Below, piece after piece: positions 10,247 through 18,777 of a DNA stretch of 64,000 nucleotides. The DNA lies in contig NC_015573.1 in assembly GCF_000214705.1 (NCBI RefSeq), positions 1,387,001 through 1,451,000 of the forward strand, in the 5' to 3' direction. The first letter of the stretch is position 1, and the number at the start of each line of letters is the position of its first letter. A program made the translations under genes and the position numbers. This DNA is from Desulfofundulus kuznetsovii DSM 6115 (GTDB lineage Bacteria; Bacillota; Desulfotomaculia; Desulfotomaculales; Desulfovirgulaceae). The notes under the pieces were generated by a model. It did no database searches, was not told the DNA's origin, and saw only the letters and a list, made by a program, of their open reading frames with translations.

Positions 10247-10558
10247 TTGTTGGTTAAGATTTGGCGAGATGGCAATTCCCTTCGCGTGAGCGGTATTGTG
10301 GTGAACCACCATTTTAAGAAATTGCAAAGGGTACTGGCAGATGTAGCCCGGGAAGAAGGGCACATTGTCCTGGATTTGCGTGAACTGGAGTTTATTGATG
10401 AGCCGGGAGTATGCCAGCTTTTTAGTTTCATTGATCAACTCTCTCAACGAGGTATCCGGGTGGAACCGATCAATGCCCAGGACAAGGTGCTTTCCAAGTT
10501 TCTTGTAGTGGGACTCCGACTCTGGTTGGACGAGCAAATCTTCACTAAGGTGGGGTAA
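10247..10558 (+). CDS. Small STAS-domain-like protein, probably Pho-regulated
   Basis: A 103-residue soluble protein with the outline of a STAS / anti-sigma-factor antagonist domain: VSGIVVNHHFKKLQRVL, then HIVLDLRELEFIDEPGVCQL, where the canonical phospho-acceptor Ser/Thr region reads IDEPGV. No Ser or Thr sits at the usual site, so phospho-switching is doubtful. Tandem TTG codons (10247, 10250) follow AGGAGGTGAGG; either may start. It is monocistronic and preceded by a Pho-box array. Its role is unknown; regulation of phosphate uptake is a guess from context. Confidence 0.6.
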   Translation: MLVKIWRDGNSLRVSGIVVNHHFKKLQRVLADVAREEGHIVLDLRELEFIDEPGVCQLFSFIDQLSQRGIRVEPINAQDKVLSKFLVVGLRLWLDEQIFTKVG

Positions 10559-10563
10559 TAATT

Positions 10564-10600
10564 CCCACCCTTTGATAAAAAGGTGGGGTCGAGTTTTCCC
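10564..10600 (+). terminator. Possible weak terminator after the STAS gene
   Basis: CCCACC (10564-10569) pairs with GGTGGG (10582-10587). The downstream stretch TCGAGTTTTCCC is only weakly T-rich. Confidence 0.4.
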
Positions 10601-10670
10601 CCGTGTGCGCTGATTAATTCCTGCAAAATCAGGTTATGATAATAGAGCGCTTACGGGGGAGGACTTGCCA

Positions 10671-11345
10671 TTGGCGATTAACCCTTCGACGTGGGCCATA
10701 GCCAAGCGGTTCTTAGCCGTGGCCGATCCTTTGCAAAACCTGGTGGACCGCGGGGGAGTTACCCACACTTTTTGTAACCAGCAGGCTTTAACCATTTTAG
10801 AACAGGATGGCTTAAAAGAACTGGTCCGATTGTTGCGCAAGCACCTGGTGGCATTTAACCGGGGCACCCTCTGGGCAGACCGGGGGTGGAAATGTTTCGC
10901 CCACTACCTGGACCCCCATTCCGGTAGGGGCCTCGGATCATGGCCCGATGCGGCCGGTGAGTGCGAGGAATATTTTCAAAAAGCGCTGTCCTGCTGGTAT
11001 CAAGGGAAAAAGGATCTGGCCTTTTTTTACCTGGGAGCCGCCGTTCACCTGGTGCAGGATTTATGTGTTCCCCATCATGCGCGCGGCGTAGCTTTTAACG
11101 GGCATCAACGATATGAAGCCTGGGTGCGGGAACATTGTGGCCTCTTCAGGGTTGACCGCGGTGGCTATTACCAGGTTGCTTCCCGGGCCGGTGATTGGGT
11201 TTATGCCAATGCCCGCCTGGCCAGGGAATATTACCCCCGGGTTAGCGCCGGGCAGGAATATCACGAAGTCACCGGTGTGCTGCTGGGCCTGGCCCAGCGC
11301 ACCACTGCCGGCTTTTTAGCTTACTTTTTAAGTCGGGTTACGTGA
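10671..11345 (+). CDS. Zinc-dependent phospholipase C-like protein
   Basis: A 224-residue protein of the bacterial zinc phospholipase C / alpha-toxin N-domain fold. Visible family features are an early Trp (NPSTWAIAKRF), His in VTHTF, FAHYLDPH, and the zinc-binding helix LGAAVHLVQDLCVPHHA with His-x3-Asp and the following His residues. No signal peptide and no C-terminal PLAT domain are seen, so export and lipid binding are uncertain. TTG at 10671 lies eight bases after GGGGAGG; a TTG at 10665 is too close to that site. Many anaerobic Firmicutes carry such cytosolic-looking homologs of unknown substrate. Confidence 0.75.
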   Translation: MAINPSTWAIAKRFLAVADPLQNLVDRGGVTHTFCNQQALTILEQDGLKELVRLLRKHLVAFNRGTLWADRGWKCFAHYLDPHSGRGLGSWPDAAGECEEYFQKALSCWYQGKKDLAFFYLGAAVHLVQDLCVPHHARGVAFNGHQRYEAWVREHCGLFRVDRGGYYQVASRAGDWVYANARLAREYYPRVSAGQEYHEVTGVLLGLAQRTTAGFLAYFLSRVT

Positions 11346-11385
11346 CCTTTATCCTAAAGCCCACTACCTCCTTCTTCAATATAAA

Positions 11386-11421
11386 GGGACTGCGGTACAA
11401 TACCGTCAGTCCCGTTTTTTT
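11386..11421 (+). terminator. Terminator between converging genes
   Basis: GGGACTG with CGGTA pairs to TACCG and CAGTCCC around a CAA loop (11386-11413), then GTTTTTTT. It serves the phospholipase-like gene; its T-run touches the stop of the opposing DUF503 gene. Confidence 0.85.
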
Positions 11422-11701
11422 ACAGTAGCTCCATCCGCACATCCAGCAATTCCACCGTTCCCAAGCCTTCAACAAAACGCACCACTGCAGTTAGGGTCTG
11501 GTGAACATGGGCGCTATCGTTACTGATAAAAGACACCCCTATGGTAGAGAAGTGCCAGGTATCCTGTTTACCTACTTCAGCTACCGAAACGTTGTAGCGG
11601 GCCTTTATCTTATCCAGTAAACTTTTTAACACCCGCCGCTTGCCTTTTAGAGAATTAGCTTCGCTCATGCGTAACTCCATTACCAGTATGCCTACAACCA
11701 A
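11420..11701 (-). CDS. DUF503 family protein (YlxP-like)
   Basis: A 93-residue small alpha/beta protein. The pattern MVVGILVMELRMSEANSLKGKR, then VLKSLLDKIKARYNVSVAEV and a conserved Trp-His (DTWHFSTIGV), is typical of DUF503. In Bacillus the homolog lies beside ribosome-maturation genes, but its function is not established. The start is TTG with AGGAGG eight bases upstream. It stands alone here. Confidence 0.85.
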   Translation of the reverse strand: MVVGILVMELRMSEANSLKGKRRVLKSLLDKIKARYNVSVAEVGKQDTWHFSTIGVSFISNDSAHVHQTLTAVVRFVEGLGTVELLDVRMELL

Positions 11702-11982
11702 TATGCGTTCCTCCTGCTTACAGGGTGCCGGTTTGCACTTCTTTTGATGTTTTACTTATCGTCCGGATGTGTTTTCCCTTCAGTTCGGCCAGCAACATCC
11801 CATTAAGTCAAGGTGCATTCAATCGTTTGCCGCGTCCAAAAAAGCAATAGGGTCCGATGGAGCTCAGGGCGTTTTGCACCACAGTCCAATACCGGGATTA
11901 TGAAATCCGGAGCATGAAGTTTTGACGGCATTGTGCCCGCCTGAAGTCCCACGGTTTTTTTATTTTAGTACTTAGCCAAATC
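11702..11982. other. 281-base intergenic stretch
   Basis: No convincing gene, RNA or repeat was seen. A short CCGG...CCGG inverted pair near 11895-11915 is the only structure. A T-rich run before 11983 could belong to termination of the minus-strand gene to its right. Confidence 0.4.
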
Positions 11983-13398
11983 TTAGTCGATAACCTGTCT
12001 TTCTACCGTAATGCGCCCGGAGAGGGGTTCGTATTTGATCATGTCTATGGCGGTGAGTTCCGGATTTTTGCCGGAGGCACCGGGAGTAAAGTAAAAAATA
12101 GATGCCGAATAGGGCACTTCCTGGCTGGCTTGCAGGCCACGGATACCGGCGGCGCCAGTGGTCCCCGGGTTCACCAGCAGAGAAGGGCCAATTTTTTTGA
12201 TCTCGGGCCGGTGAGTATGTCCACTGGCCAGAACAGGTACGCGGCCGGCAAATTTTTCGGCTACCTGCGGGTTATGCACAAGTAAAATGTCGGGCTTTGA
12301 TTTGTTCCGGGACAGAGCCTCTTCCAGCTGCTGAATTTGATCCTGGAAGTAATTGCCCGTACCCGGAATAGGGCGGTAGGCCCACGGGTCTGGCATGCCT
12401 AAAATTTTGATCCCGGCGATGGTTATTACCTTTCCCTCCAGCACATGGCCCCGGGGGAGTTGACGCACAAAATTCATTACCGCCGGAGAGTCGTGGTTAC
12501 CGGCAGCAAAAACGTAAGGGATGTCCAATTCCCGTAACGATTTTACCATTTCCGTTTCCAAAAGGGAGCCATAGTCGGTGAGGTCACCGGCGTCAAGTAC
12601 GGCGTCCACGTTGAAGTGCTTAGCTAGCGCGTGAATCAGGTCTATCCCCAGGGGATTGTTATGTGTATCGGCAACAAGCAATAACTTGGTGCTTCCTGTT
12701 CCAGGTGCGTTGAGAAGATCCAATCGTCCGATGCGTCCCGACAATGACTGTAAATTTGCCGTCACCAGCGTGGTTTTAGATCGTAATTCTGCCAGCTTAT
12801 CGAGGGTTTTACCAGTCAAATCCAGTACCTGTGGGGCGGCAGCCATGGCCCCCTGGAACTCAGCCTGGCGGAAAGCATCATAACTGTAGCTGTACCGGGT
12901 AAGCACCAGCACGGCTAGCATTAAAAACAGGCCTGCTGCAGCGGCAAATGCCAATCGCTTGATGGACGAACGTAATATAAGCCACGTTAACAAGGCCGCG
13001 CCTAGGGTCGCCACCAGCAGCTGCCGGAGAACAAACCGCTTTAGAGCTTCTCTGGCTGCCGGAAAAAAGATATCCTGAAACGCTTTGACTGTAAAGGTGG
13101 ATGGGTGGTTAAAAATATCTGGATTAACACTTTTGAGAATTACCGTTATCTCCAGAGGAGTGGCGTGGGTACGGGCTGAAAGGGTTCCCAGGGGTGGTAG
13201 TTCCACTATGGTTTGTCCTTCCAGGGCGGGCTTCAATGAAATGCCCACCTGAAAACCATGGATCTCATAAGTAGCCGGCCCCAGGAAAGTGACAAATAAG
13301 CATATCCCGGCCAGGGTGGTCAGTAAAAGTGGTATTAACGGGTGAGGGGCAGGTTTAGGTTTTTGAAACGGATAATTCTTGGCAATGGGTAAAGCCAT
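11983..13398 (-). CDS. Membrane-anchored calcineurin-like metallophosphoesterase
   Basis: A 471-residue protein with a hydrophobic anchor near residues 23-43, an extracytoplasmic segment, two membrane helices around residues 130-185, then a phosphoesterase domain. Metal-binding motifs appear in order: VADTHNN, LDAGDLTDYG, AAGNHDS, LLVHNP and ASGHTHRP. These give the two-metal site of calcineurin-like enzymes. ATG at 13398 is preferred because GAAAGGAAAG precedes it; the longer frame to 13470 lacks a ribosome site. Substrate is unknown. Nearby phosphate genes are suggestive only. Confidence 0.82.
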   Translation of the reverse strand: MALPIAKNYPFQKPKPAPHPLIPLLLTTLAGICLFVTFLGPATYEIHGFQVGISLKPALEGQTIVELPPLGTLSARTHATPLEITVILKSVNPDIFNHPSTFTVKAFQDIFFPAAREALKRFVLRQLLVATLGAALLTWLILRSSIKRLAFAAAAGLFLMLAVLVLTRYSYSYDAFRQAEFQGAMAAAPQVLDLTGKTLDKLAELRSKTTLVTANLQSLSGRIGRLDLLNAPGTGSTKLLLVADTHNNPLGIDLIHALAKHFNVDAVLDAGDLTDYGSLLETEMVKSLRELDIPYVFAAGNHDSPAVMNFVRQLPRGHVLEGKVITIAGIKILGMPDPWAYRPIPGTGNYFQDQIQQLEEALSRNKSKPDILLVHNPQVAEKFAGRVPVLASGHTHRPEIKKIGPSLLVNPGTTGAAGIRGLQASQEVPYSASIFYFTPGASGKNPELTAIDMIKYEPLSGRITVERQVID

Positions 13399-13527
13399 TT
13401 TTCTTTCCTTTCGCGTGCAAATGTTTGATTCTTTAACTAAAGTGTATATTTCAACCCAGGCATCCGGCAAGTGGAAAAGGATGGGGTATTATCCTGGATA
13501 TCCGCCAACTTAGCAAATATAGACGGG

Positions 13528-13557
13528 TTGACTGGTATATTTGTTCATTGATAAAAT
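13528..13557 (+). promoter_or_regulatory. Candidate promoter of the glycine betaine transporter operon
   Basis: TTGACT (13528-13533) and TAAAAT (13552-13557) are separated by 18 bases. Transcription would begin about 13564, downstream of the ATG at 13558, which affects the start call of the next gene. Confidence 0.55.
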
Positions 13558-14787
13558 ATGAAAGCAAAAAGTTTTTATTGGGAAAGGAGGTTCACGGATA
13601 CGGATAAAATCAAGGTTCAGGGACTGGTGAAGATTTTTGGGTCTAATCCCGAAAGTGCCCTGTCTCTGCTCGATCAGGGATGGGGTAAAGAACAAATATT
13701 AGCCAAGACCCGGCAGACCGTTGCCGTTAATAACGTCAATTTTGCGGTGCGTGAAGGGGAAGTCTTTGTCATCATGGGACTTTCCGGAAGTGGAAAATCT
13801 ACCGTCTTGCGCTGTATTAACCGCCTCGTAGAGCCTACCAGGGGTAAAGTGTTTATCGATGATGAAGATGTTACTGCCGCCAACGATGTTCGCCTGCGGG
13901 AAATCAGGCGCAAGAAGGTGGGCATGGTTTTTCAGCGTTTTGCCCTTTTCCCCCACCGCACGGTGCTGGACAATGTGGCCTACGGGCTGGAAATTCAAGG
14001 GGTAGAAAGGGACGAGCGCTATGCCCGGGCACGGGAAATGCTGGCACTGGTGGGGTTAAACGAATGGGAGATGGCCCTGCCGGACCAGCTGAGTGGAGGA
14101 ATGCAGCAGCGGGTGGGGTTGGCCCGCGCTCTGGCGAGCGATCCCGATATCCTTTTAATGGACGAGGCTTTCAGTGCCCTGGATCCCTTGATCCGCCGGG
14201 AGATGCAAAATGAGCTGCTGTCCTTGCAGAGCAAGGTGAATAAAACCATCATTTTTGTTACCCATGACCTGGACGAGGCCTTAAAGATTGGCGACCGCAT
14301 TGCCCTGATGAAGGACGGCAGCATTGTCCAGGTAGGTACCCCTGAGGAAATCCTGACCCGGCCGGCCGATGAGTATGTGGCTAAATTTGTCGAAGACGTG
14401 GATGTAACCAGGGTGCTGACAGCTGAAGATGTGATGCGGTCGGCGGGAACCGTATCCTTAAAAGACGGCCCGCGGGTAGCCCTGCGCCGCATGCGTAAGG
14501 AAGGTTTTTCCAGTATCTTTGTGGTAACCCGTGATTGTAAATTAGCAGGGCTGATCACGGCGGAGGAAGCTTTGGAAGCAAGCGAAAGTAACAAGGAGGA
14601 TCTCTCGAAAATTTTGCGCCATGATTTTCCTACTGCGACCCCTGAGACTCCATTAAATGATCTAATCCCGCTCCTGGCCCATTCCAAATTTCCCCTGGCC
14701 GTAATCGACGATCAGAACCGCCTATTAGGTGTTATTGTGCGCGGGGCATTGCTGGCAGCCCTGGTACGGAAAGGGGGAATGAAGTGA
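13558..14787 (+). CDS. opuAA: Glycine betaine/proline ABC transporter ATPase (OpuAA/ProV type)
   Basis: An approximately 400-residue ABC ATPase with two C-terminal CBS domains. Walker A is GLSGSGKST, the signature is LSGGMQQRVGLARAL, Walker B is ILLMDEAFSALDP, and the switch His is in THDLDEAL. The KVQGLVKIFG opening and FVEDVD before the CBS pair match OpuAA. Start is unclear: ATG 13558 has no ribosome site and may lie ahead of the transcript start, while a strong AAAGGAGG at 13583-13590 is not followed by an in-frame ATG, GTG or TTG at good spacing (ACG at 13600). It couples ATP hydrolysis to osmoprotectant import. Confidence 0.92.
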   Translation: MKAKSFYWERRFTDTDKIKVQGLVKIFGSNPESALSLLDQGWGKEQILAKTRQTVAVNNVNFAVREGEVFVIMGLSGSGKSTVLRCINRLVEPTRGKVFIDDEDVTAANDVRLREIRRKKVGMVFQRFALFPHRTVLDNVAYGLEIQGVERDERYARAREMLALVGLNEWEMALPDQLSGGMQQRVGLARALASDPDILLMDEAFSALDPLIRREMQNELLSLQSKVNKTIIFVTHDLDEALKIGDRIALMKDGSIVQVGTPEEILTRPADEYVAKFVEDVDVTRVLTAEDVMRSAGTVSLKDGPRVALRRMRKEGFSSIFVVTRDCKLAGLITAEEALEASESNKEDLSKILRHDFPTATPETPLNDLIPLLAHSKFPLAVIDDQNRLLGVIVRGALLAALVRKGGMK

Positions 14788-15623
14788 TTTTCAGTATTCC
14801 TTTGGGCCACTGGGTGGAGCTGCTCATCAATTTCCTAAAGGAACATTTTGGGGGTTCATTTGATTTTATTAATACCAACTTTGACCATCTGATGGGTCTC
14901 TTAACCGGCCTGTTGCTGGCGGTACACCCGTTTATTCTCATTGCGCTGCTGGTTGTCCTGGTCTGGTTCCTCAGTAAGAGGAATGTGGCTTTGTGGAGCG
15001 GTGTTGGCCTATTGCTCATTTACAACCTTAATCTATGGGAACCGGCTATGGAAACCCTGGCCCTGGTAATCTGTGCTACGTTTTTAGCTCTGATTGTCGG
15101 TTTGCCTGTGGGCATATTAACTGCGTGGAGTGACCTGGTGCACAGGATGACTATACCCGTTCTTGACTTTATGCAAACCATGCCTCCCTTTGTTTATTTA
15201 GTACCGGCAGTAATTCTATTGGGCATTGGCCGGGTACCGGCCCTTCTAGCCACGGTAATCTTTGCCATGCCGCCGGTCATCAGGCTAACGGGTTTGGGTA
15301 TCAGGCAGGTTCCAGTGGATTTTCTGGAGGCTGCGGAAGCCTTCGGTTCCACGCGTACCCAAAAACTGCTTAAAGTGCAACTGCCGCTGGCTTTACCTAC
15401 GATAATGGCCGGTGTTAACCAGTGTATCATGTTGTCTCTTTCCATGGTCGTAATAGCGGCCATGATTGGGGCAGGAGGTTTGGGTGGCGAGGTGTTGCGC
15501 GGCCTGCAAAGGCTGGACATTCCCAGGGGCTTTGAGGGCGGGTTGGCCATTGTTATCCTGGCCATCATTCTAGACCGGGTTACCCAAACCTTAGGGCAGA
15601 AAAACACACGAAAGGGGAATTAA
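14784..15623 (+). CDS. opuAB: Glycine betaine ABC transporter permease (OpuAB/ProW type)
   Basis: A 279-residue membrane protein with about six to seven helices. LDFMQTMPPFVYLVPAV and the EAA loop VDFLEAAEAFGSTRTQKL are diagnostic of ProW/OpuAB. The GTG start overlaps the stop of the ATPase gene (GTGA), so the two are translationally coupled. Confidence 0.93.
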   Translation: MIFSIPLGHWVELLINFLKEHFGGSFDFINTNFDHLMGLLTGLLLAVHPFILIALLVVLVWFLSKRNVALWSGVGLLLIYNLNLWEPAMETLALVICATFLALIVGLPVGILTAWSDLVHRMTIPVLDFMQTMPPFVYLVPAVILLGIGRVPALLATVIFAMPPVIRLTGLGIRQVPVDFLEAAEAFGSTRTQKLLKVQLPLALPTIMAGVNQCIMLSLSMVVIAAMIGAGGLGGEVLRGLQRLDIPRGFEGGLAIVILAIILDRVTQTLGQKNTRKGN

Positions 15624-15625
15624 TT

Positions 15626-16522
15626 ATGTTCAGGCAATACCGAGCACTGACGTTGGCGACATTGCTGGTCTTCCTCATGGCTGCCGTTTTTGGCTGTACA
15701 ACGGGTGAAAAGGAGGCCGGTCAGGGAACGGTTAAAGAGAAGTTTAACGGGGAGATCATAGGCATTGAGCCTGGAGCAGGGATTATGAAGGCTACTGAAA
15801 AGGCGATCAAGGAATACAGTCTGGACTACACCTTAAAGGATAGTTCCAGTGCTGCTATGGTGGCTGCGTTGAAGTCGGCCATCGAAAGCAAAAAGTGGAT
15901 TGTGGTTACCGGCTGGACGCCCCACTGGATGTTTGCCAGGTGGGACCTCAAGTACCTGGAAGATCCCAAGGGAGTTTATGGAGGGGAAGAGCACATAGCC
16001 ACCATTGCGCGCAAAGGTTTGCAGAAAGATGCTCCGGCTGCATATCAAATGCTGGATGCATTTTATTGGCAACCGTCTGACATGGAAGCGGTAATGCTGG
16101 ATATTAATGTGAACAAAATGGATCCCGATGAAGCGGCCCAAAAGTGGATCCGGGAAAATGAGGATAAAGTGAAAAAATGGATTCCCGAAGGGGTACCCAA
16201 GGGTAACCTGAAGAAAATCAAGCTGGGCTATGTGGAGTGGGATTCCGAGATTGCCAGTACCCACGTGGTGAAGCATGTGCTCATGAAATTAGGTTATGAC
16301 GTTGAGCTCAAGGCAGTTGATGCGGGAGTAATGTGGACGGGTATAGGAGCCGGTCATTTTGATGCCATTGTGGCCGCCTGGTTGCCGCACACTCACGGGG
16401 ACTATTATAAACAGGTGAAGGACAAGGTGGATAATCTCGGTCCCAACCTGGAGGGGGCTAAAATAGGACTGGTAGTACCGGATTACGTAACTATTAACTC
16501 CATAGAAGACCTGAACAAGTAA
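15626..16522 (+). CDS. opuAC: Glycine betaine-binding lipoprotein (OpuAC/ProX type)
   Basis: A 298-residue substrate-binding protein. A hydrophobic leader ends in the lipobox AAVFGCTTG, so it should be anchored outside the membrane. WIVVTGWTPHWMFARWDLKYLEDPKG has the aromatic residues that cage the quaternary ammonium group; a second Trp-rich region follows (VMWTGIGAGHFDAIVAAWLPHTH). ATG lies three bases after the permease stop, with AAAGGGGAATT as ribosome site. Confidence 0.94.
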   Translation: MFRQYRALTLATLLVFLMAAVFGCTTGEKEAGQGTVKEKFNGEIIGIEPGAGIMKATEKAIKEYSLDYTLKDSSSAAMVAALKSAIESKKWIVVTGWTPHWMFARWDLKYLEDPKGVYGGEEHIATIARKGLQKDAPAAYQMLDAFYWQPSDMEAVMLDINVNKMDPDEAAQKWIRENEDKVKKWIPEGVPKGNLKKIKLGYVEWDSEIASTHVVKHVLMKLGYDVELKAVDAGVMWTGIGAGHFDAIVAAWLPHTHGDYYKQVKDKVDNLGPNLEGAKIGLVVPDYVTINSIEDLNK

Positions 16523-16564
16523 GCCGGGGGCCTTTTCCGGGTAAAAGCCGGCGGCGTGGAAGCA

Positions 16565-16596
16565 AGGGGAGTAGTATCATCTTACTACTCCTTTTT
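16565..16596 (+). terminator. Terminator of the glycine betaine operon
   Basis: GGAGTAGTA (16568-16576) pairs perfectly with TACTACTCC (16583-16591) around a six-base loop, followed by TTTTTG. Confidence 0.9.
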
Positions 16597-16674
16597 GTTG
16601 TCCGTGGCGTCGTGTCTACCCGTATCGGTGCTTTTGAATACCGGGTAAGGGAAGCGGGGGGAGGAGGGGTCTAA

Positions 16675-17895
16675 CTAACTGGCCTTGGAGGATTGTTTTG
16701 CAGGGCGCAGGCTTGACCAAATATTAGTCACGATGCTGTGTATCCGGCCCGACTTTTTAGCCAGCGATGGACTGACTAACGCGAGTGCCAGTACATAAAG
16801 GGCGGCAAAGGGCTGAAACACTGCCGTAAGTTGAGCGTTGGCTGCTATGCCGGCAACCAAAATAGCCAGTTCTCCCCGGGGGATCATGATGCTGGCCACG
16901 TTCAGAGCCGGTCGTCCGCGATAGCCACAAATCCAGGCGCTGAACCATCCGGTGAAGAGGTTGCCAAAGACGGTAGCCAGTACCGCCACGGCAGTGATAC
17001 CTGCTACGGCTGAAAACTCACGGTAGTCTATACCCATACCAAAGGCGAAGAAAAAAACGGCTCCAAAGAGGTCGCGCATGGGCGCAATCATCTGTACGAG
17101 ACGTCTGGCATGGGAGGTTTCAGCCAGGATCAGGCCCAGGAGCAAAGCGCCTACTGCTTCAGCCACGTGTAGCTTTTCAGCCACCAGGACGGTAAAGAGG
17201 AGAAGGGTAAAGCCAATGGCAATAAAAGACTCTCCGCTGCGGATGTGCAACCATCTTTCCAGGTAGGGGCTAAATCGCGGACCTGAGAATAGAACGGCGA
17301 GGATAAAAAGCAGAGTAACCAGGCCGCTAAGGAGCCCGCTTGTAAAGGAAGTTCCTCCCGTTAAAAAGTAGGTATAGAGTAAGGAAAGATAAACAGCCAT
17401 GAAAGCGTCCTCGTAGACCATAAAACCCAGAACCAGTTCCGTCTCCGGATTGGCGGTGCGTTTTAGTTCCATGAGCAGCTTGGTCACCATGGCGCTGCTG
17501 GAAATGGTGGTGATCCCGGCCACAATGAGCGTTTCAGGGAGGGAATGAAAAAACACCCAACCGAGGATCAGGCCGCGCAGAAAGTTCAGCCCCACATAAA
17601 CAGTGCCACCTTTGAGGATGGCGGGGCCGTTTTGCACCACCCGGCTGGCCGAAAACTCCAGACCCAGGTAGAAAAGCAGCAGCAGGACCCCCAGATGAGA
17701 CAGGAAAGACACCAGTTCACAGTTCTGCACCAGTCTTAAATCAAACCATTCGTTGTGGGGACCGTAGGGGCCAAAAAGGATGCCCAGAAGGATGAGCAAG
17801 GGGATGGATGAGAAATGAAGCTTGTTGGCTAGTAAAATGGCCAGGGTGATGAGGAAAAAAATAATGGTTAGATTGGTCGTGGTTTCAAACGGCAC
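16675..17895 (-). CDS. CPA2-type cation/proton antiporter, KhtU-like
   Basis: A 406-residue integral membrane protein with about 12 hydrophobic segments and the Kef/CPA2 pattern: LLLFYLGLEFSASRV, ITTISSSAMVTKLLMEL, and FGMGIDYRE. It lacks a fused C-terminal RCK domain; the regulator is encoded separately upstream and overlaps it by 11 bases. This pairing matches KhtU-KhtT (YhaU-YhaT) of Bacillus, a K+ efflux system. Ion specificity is inferred from that match. Confidence 0.85.
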   Translation of the reverse strand: MPFETTTNLTIIFFLITLAILLANKLHFSSIPLLILLGILFGPYGPHNEWFDLRLVQNCELVSFLSHLGVLLLLFYLGLEFSASRVVQNGPAILKGGTVYVGLNFLRGLILGWVFFHSLPETLIVAGITTISSSAMVTKLLMELKRTANPETELVLGFMVYEDAFMAVYLSLLYTYFLTGGTSFTSGLLSGLVTLLFILAVLFSGPRFSPYLERWLHIRSGESFIAIGFTLLLFTVLVAEKLHVAEAVGALLLGLILAETSHARRLVQMIAPMRDLFGAVFFFAFGMGIDYREFSAVAGITAVAVLATVFGNLFTGWFSAWICGYRGRPALNVASIMIPRGELAILVAGIAANAQLTAVFQPFAALYVLALALVSPSLAKKSGRIHSIVTNIWSSLRPAKQSSKAS

Positions 17896-18409
17896 CGTTT
17901 TGGACCCCTCCCCCTGTAATCATTTCCTCGAAGGCCTCGATGTCCCCCGCTTTTCCCGCTGCCACAACCATCTGGCCGGGAAGGAAAACAAAACTGGGAC
18001 CGGGGTTTATAGCCGTGCATTTCTTTTTGCCCCGGCCGGCGTCTTCAATAATGGCGATAACGGTAATCCCGTGGTTTTTACGCAGGTTTAACTCACCAAT
18101 ACTTTTTCCTACTGCCGGTGCCTGTGGTGCTACTTTCAGCCACTCAATGCGCAGGTCGGCAATAGCCATTTCCAATTTTTCCAGCATTTTAGGCTGATAA
18201 AAAACTCCACCCAGAATAGAGGCTATCTGGCGGGCTTCCTGGTCGGTAAGCGTTACTGTGTACGCAGGTTCGCTCTCCCCGGCTGGGAAATAAAACAGGT
18301 CCCGTAAACCTTCGTCATAGACAACCACCCCGATACGTTCTCCGCCTTCCAGTTCCAGCAGATATTTTTTCCCTAACCCGGGTAGCTCTGCTTCCTTAAT
18401 TAGCCCCAT
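17885..18409 (-). CDS. TrkA-C domain regulator of the antiporter, KhtT-like
   Basis: A 174-residue soluble protein. The N-terminal 80 residues match KhtT leaders (EAELPGLGKKYLLELEGGERIGVVVYD). The C-terminal half is an RCK_C / TrkA-C domain: GKSIGELNLRKNHGITVIAI, then a P..VFLPGQ-type end (FLPGQMVVAAG). It gates the adjacent antiporter, probably by nucleotide binding. ATG 18409 follows GGAGGAGTCAACC; the longer frame to 18427 is less likely. Confidence 0.85.
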   Translation of the reverse strand: MGLIKEAELPGLGKKYLLELEGGERIGVVVYDEGLRDLFYFPAGESEPAYTVTLTDQEARQIASILGGVFYQPKMLEKLEMAIADLRIEWLKVAPQAPAVGKSIGELNLRKNHGITVIAIIEDAGRGKKKCTAINPGPSFVFLPGQMVVAAGKAGDIEAFEEMITGGGVQNGAV

Positions 18410-18506
18410 GGTTGACTCCTCCTTCAATAATTCTTGTGCCCGATATTCTTATACGCGAGTTGAATTAATCCACTAACATTATACCATATACCATGGAGGT
18501 GACCCA

Positions 18507-18698
18507 GTGGGCGACTTAAATAAAAAGGTTAACATAAAATTCACTCTTCCATGTGGGTTCCGGGGAAGAAGTAAAATTGACATAGATCATTTAAGATTAA
18601 TTATTTTCCCTTTTAAGTGGTGGATCAGCCCGTTAAGGGAAATAGTGCTGATCTTTACAGTGGAATGCAGTAAAATAAAGTCGATGAGTAGCTGGTAA
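18507..18698 (+). CDS. Hypothetical small protein, doubtful
   Basis: A 63-codon frame starting GTG six bases after GGAGGTGACCCA. It is AT-rich and has a hydrophobic tract with Trp-Trp but no recognised domain. The ribosome site is the only support. Confidence 0.3.
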   Translation: MGDLNKKVNIKFTLPCGFRGRSKIDIDHLRLIIFPFKWWISPLREIVLIFTVECSKIKSMSSW

Positions 18699-18777
18699 CG
18701 GATCTGTCGCGGGGAGGAATGTTACAAAATAAAAATTAAAAATAACGTAAAAGATATGAAAGACAGGATGGTTCAGT

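Noticed and set aside
10621-10660. Pho box upstream of the phospholipase C-like gene
   Set aside because: Hexamers at 11-bp spacing there (TTAATT, AAAATC, ATGATA) do not match TTAACA well enough.
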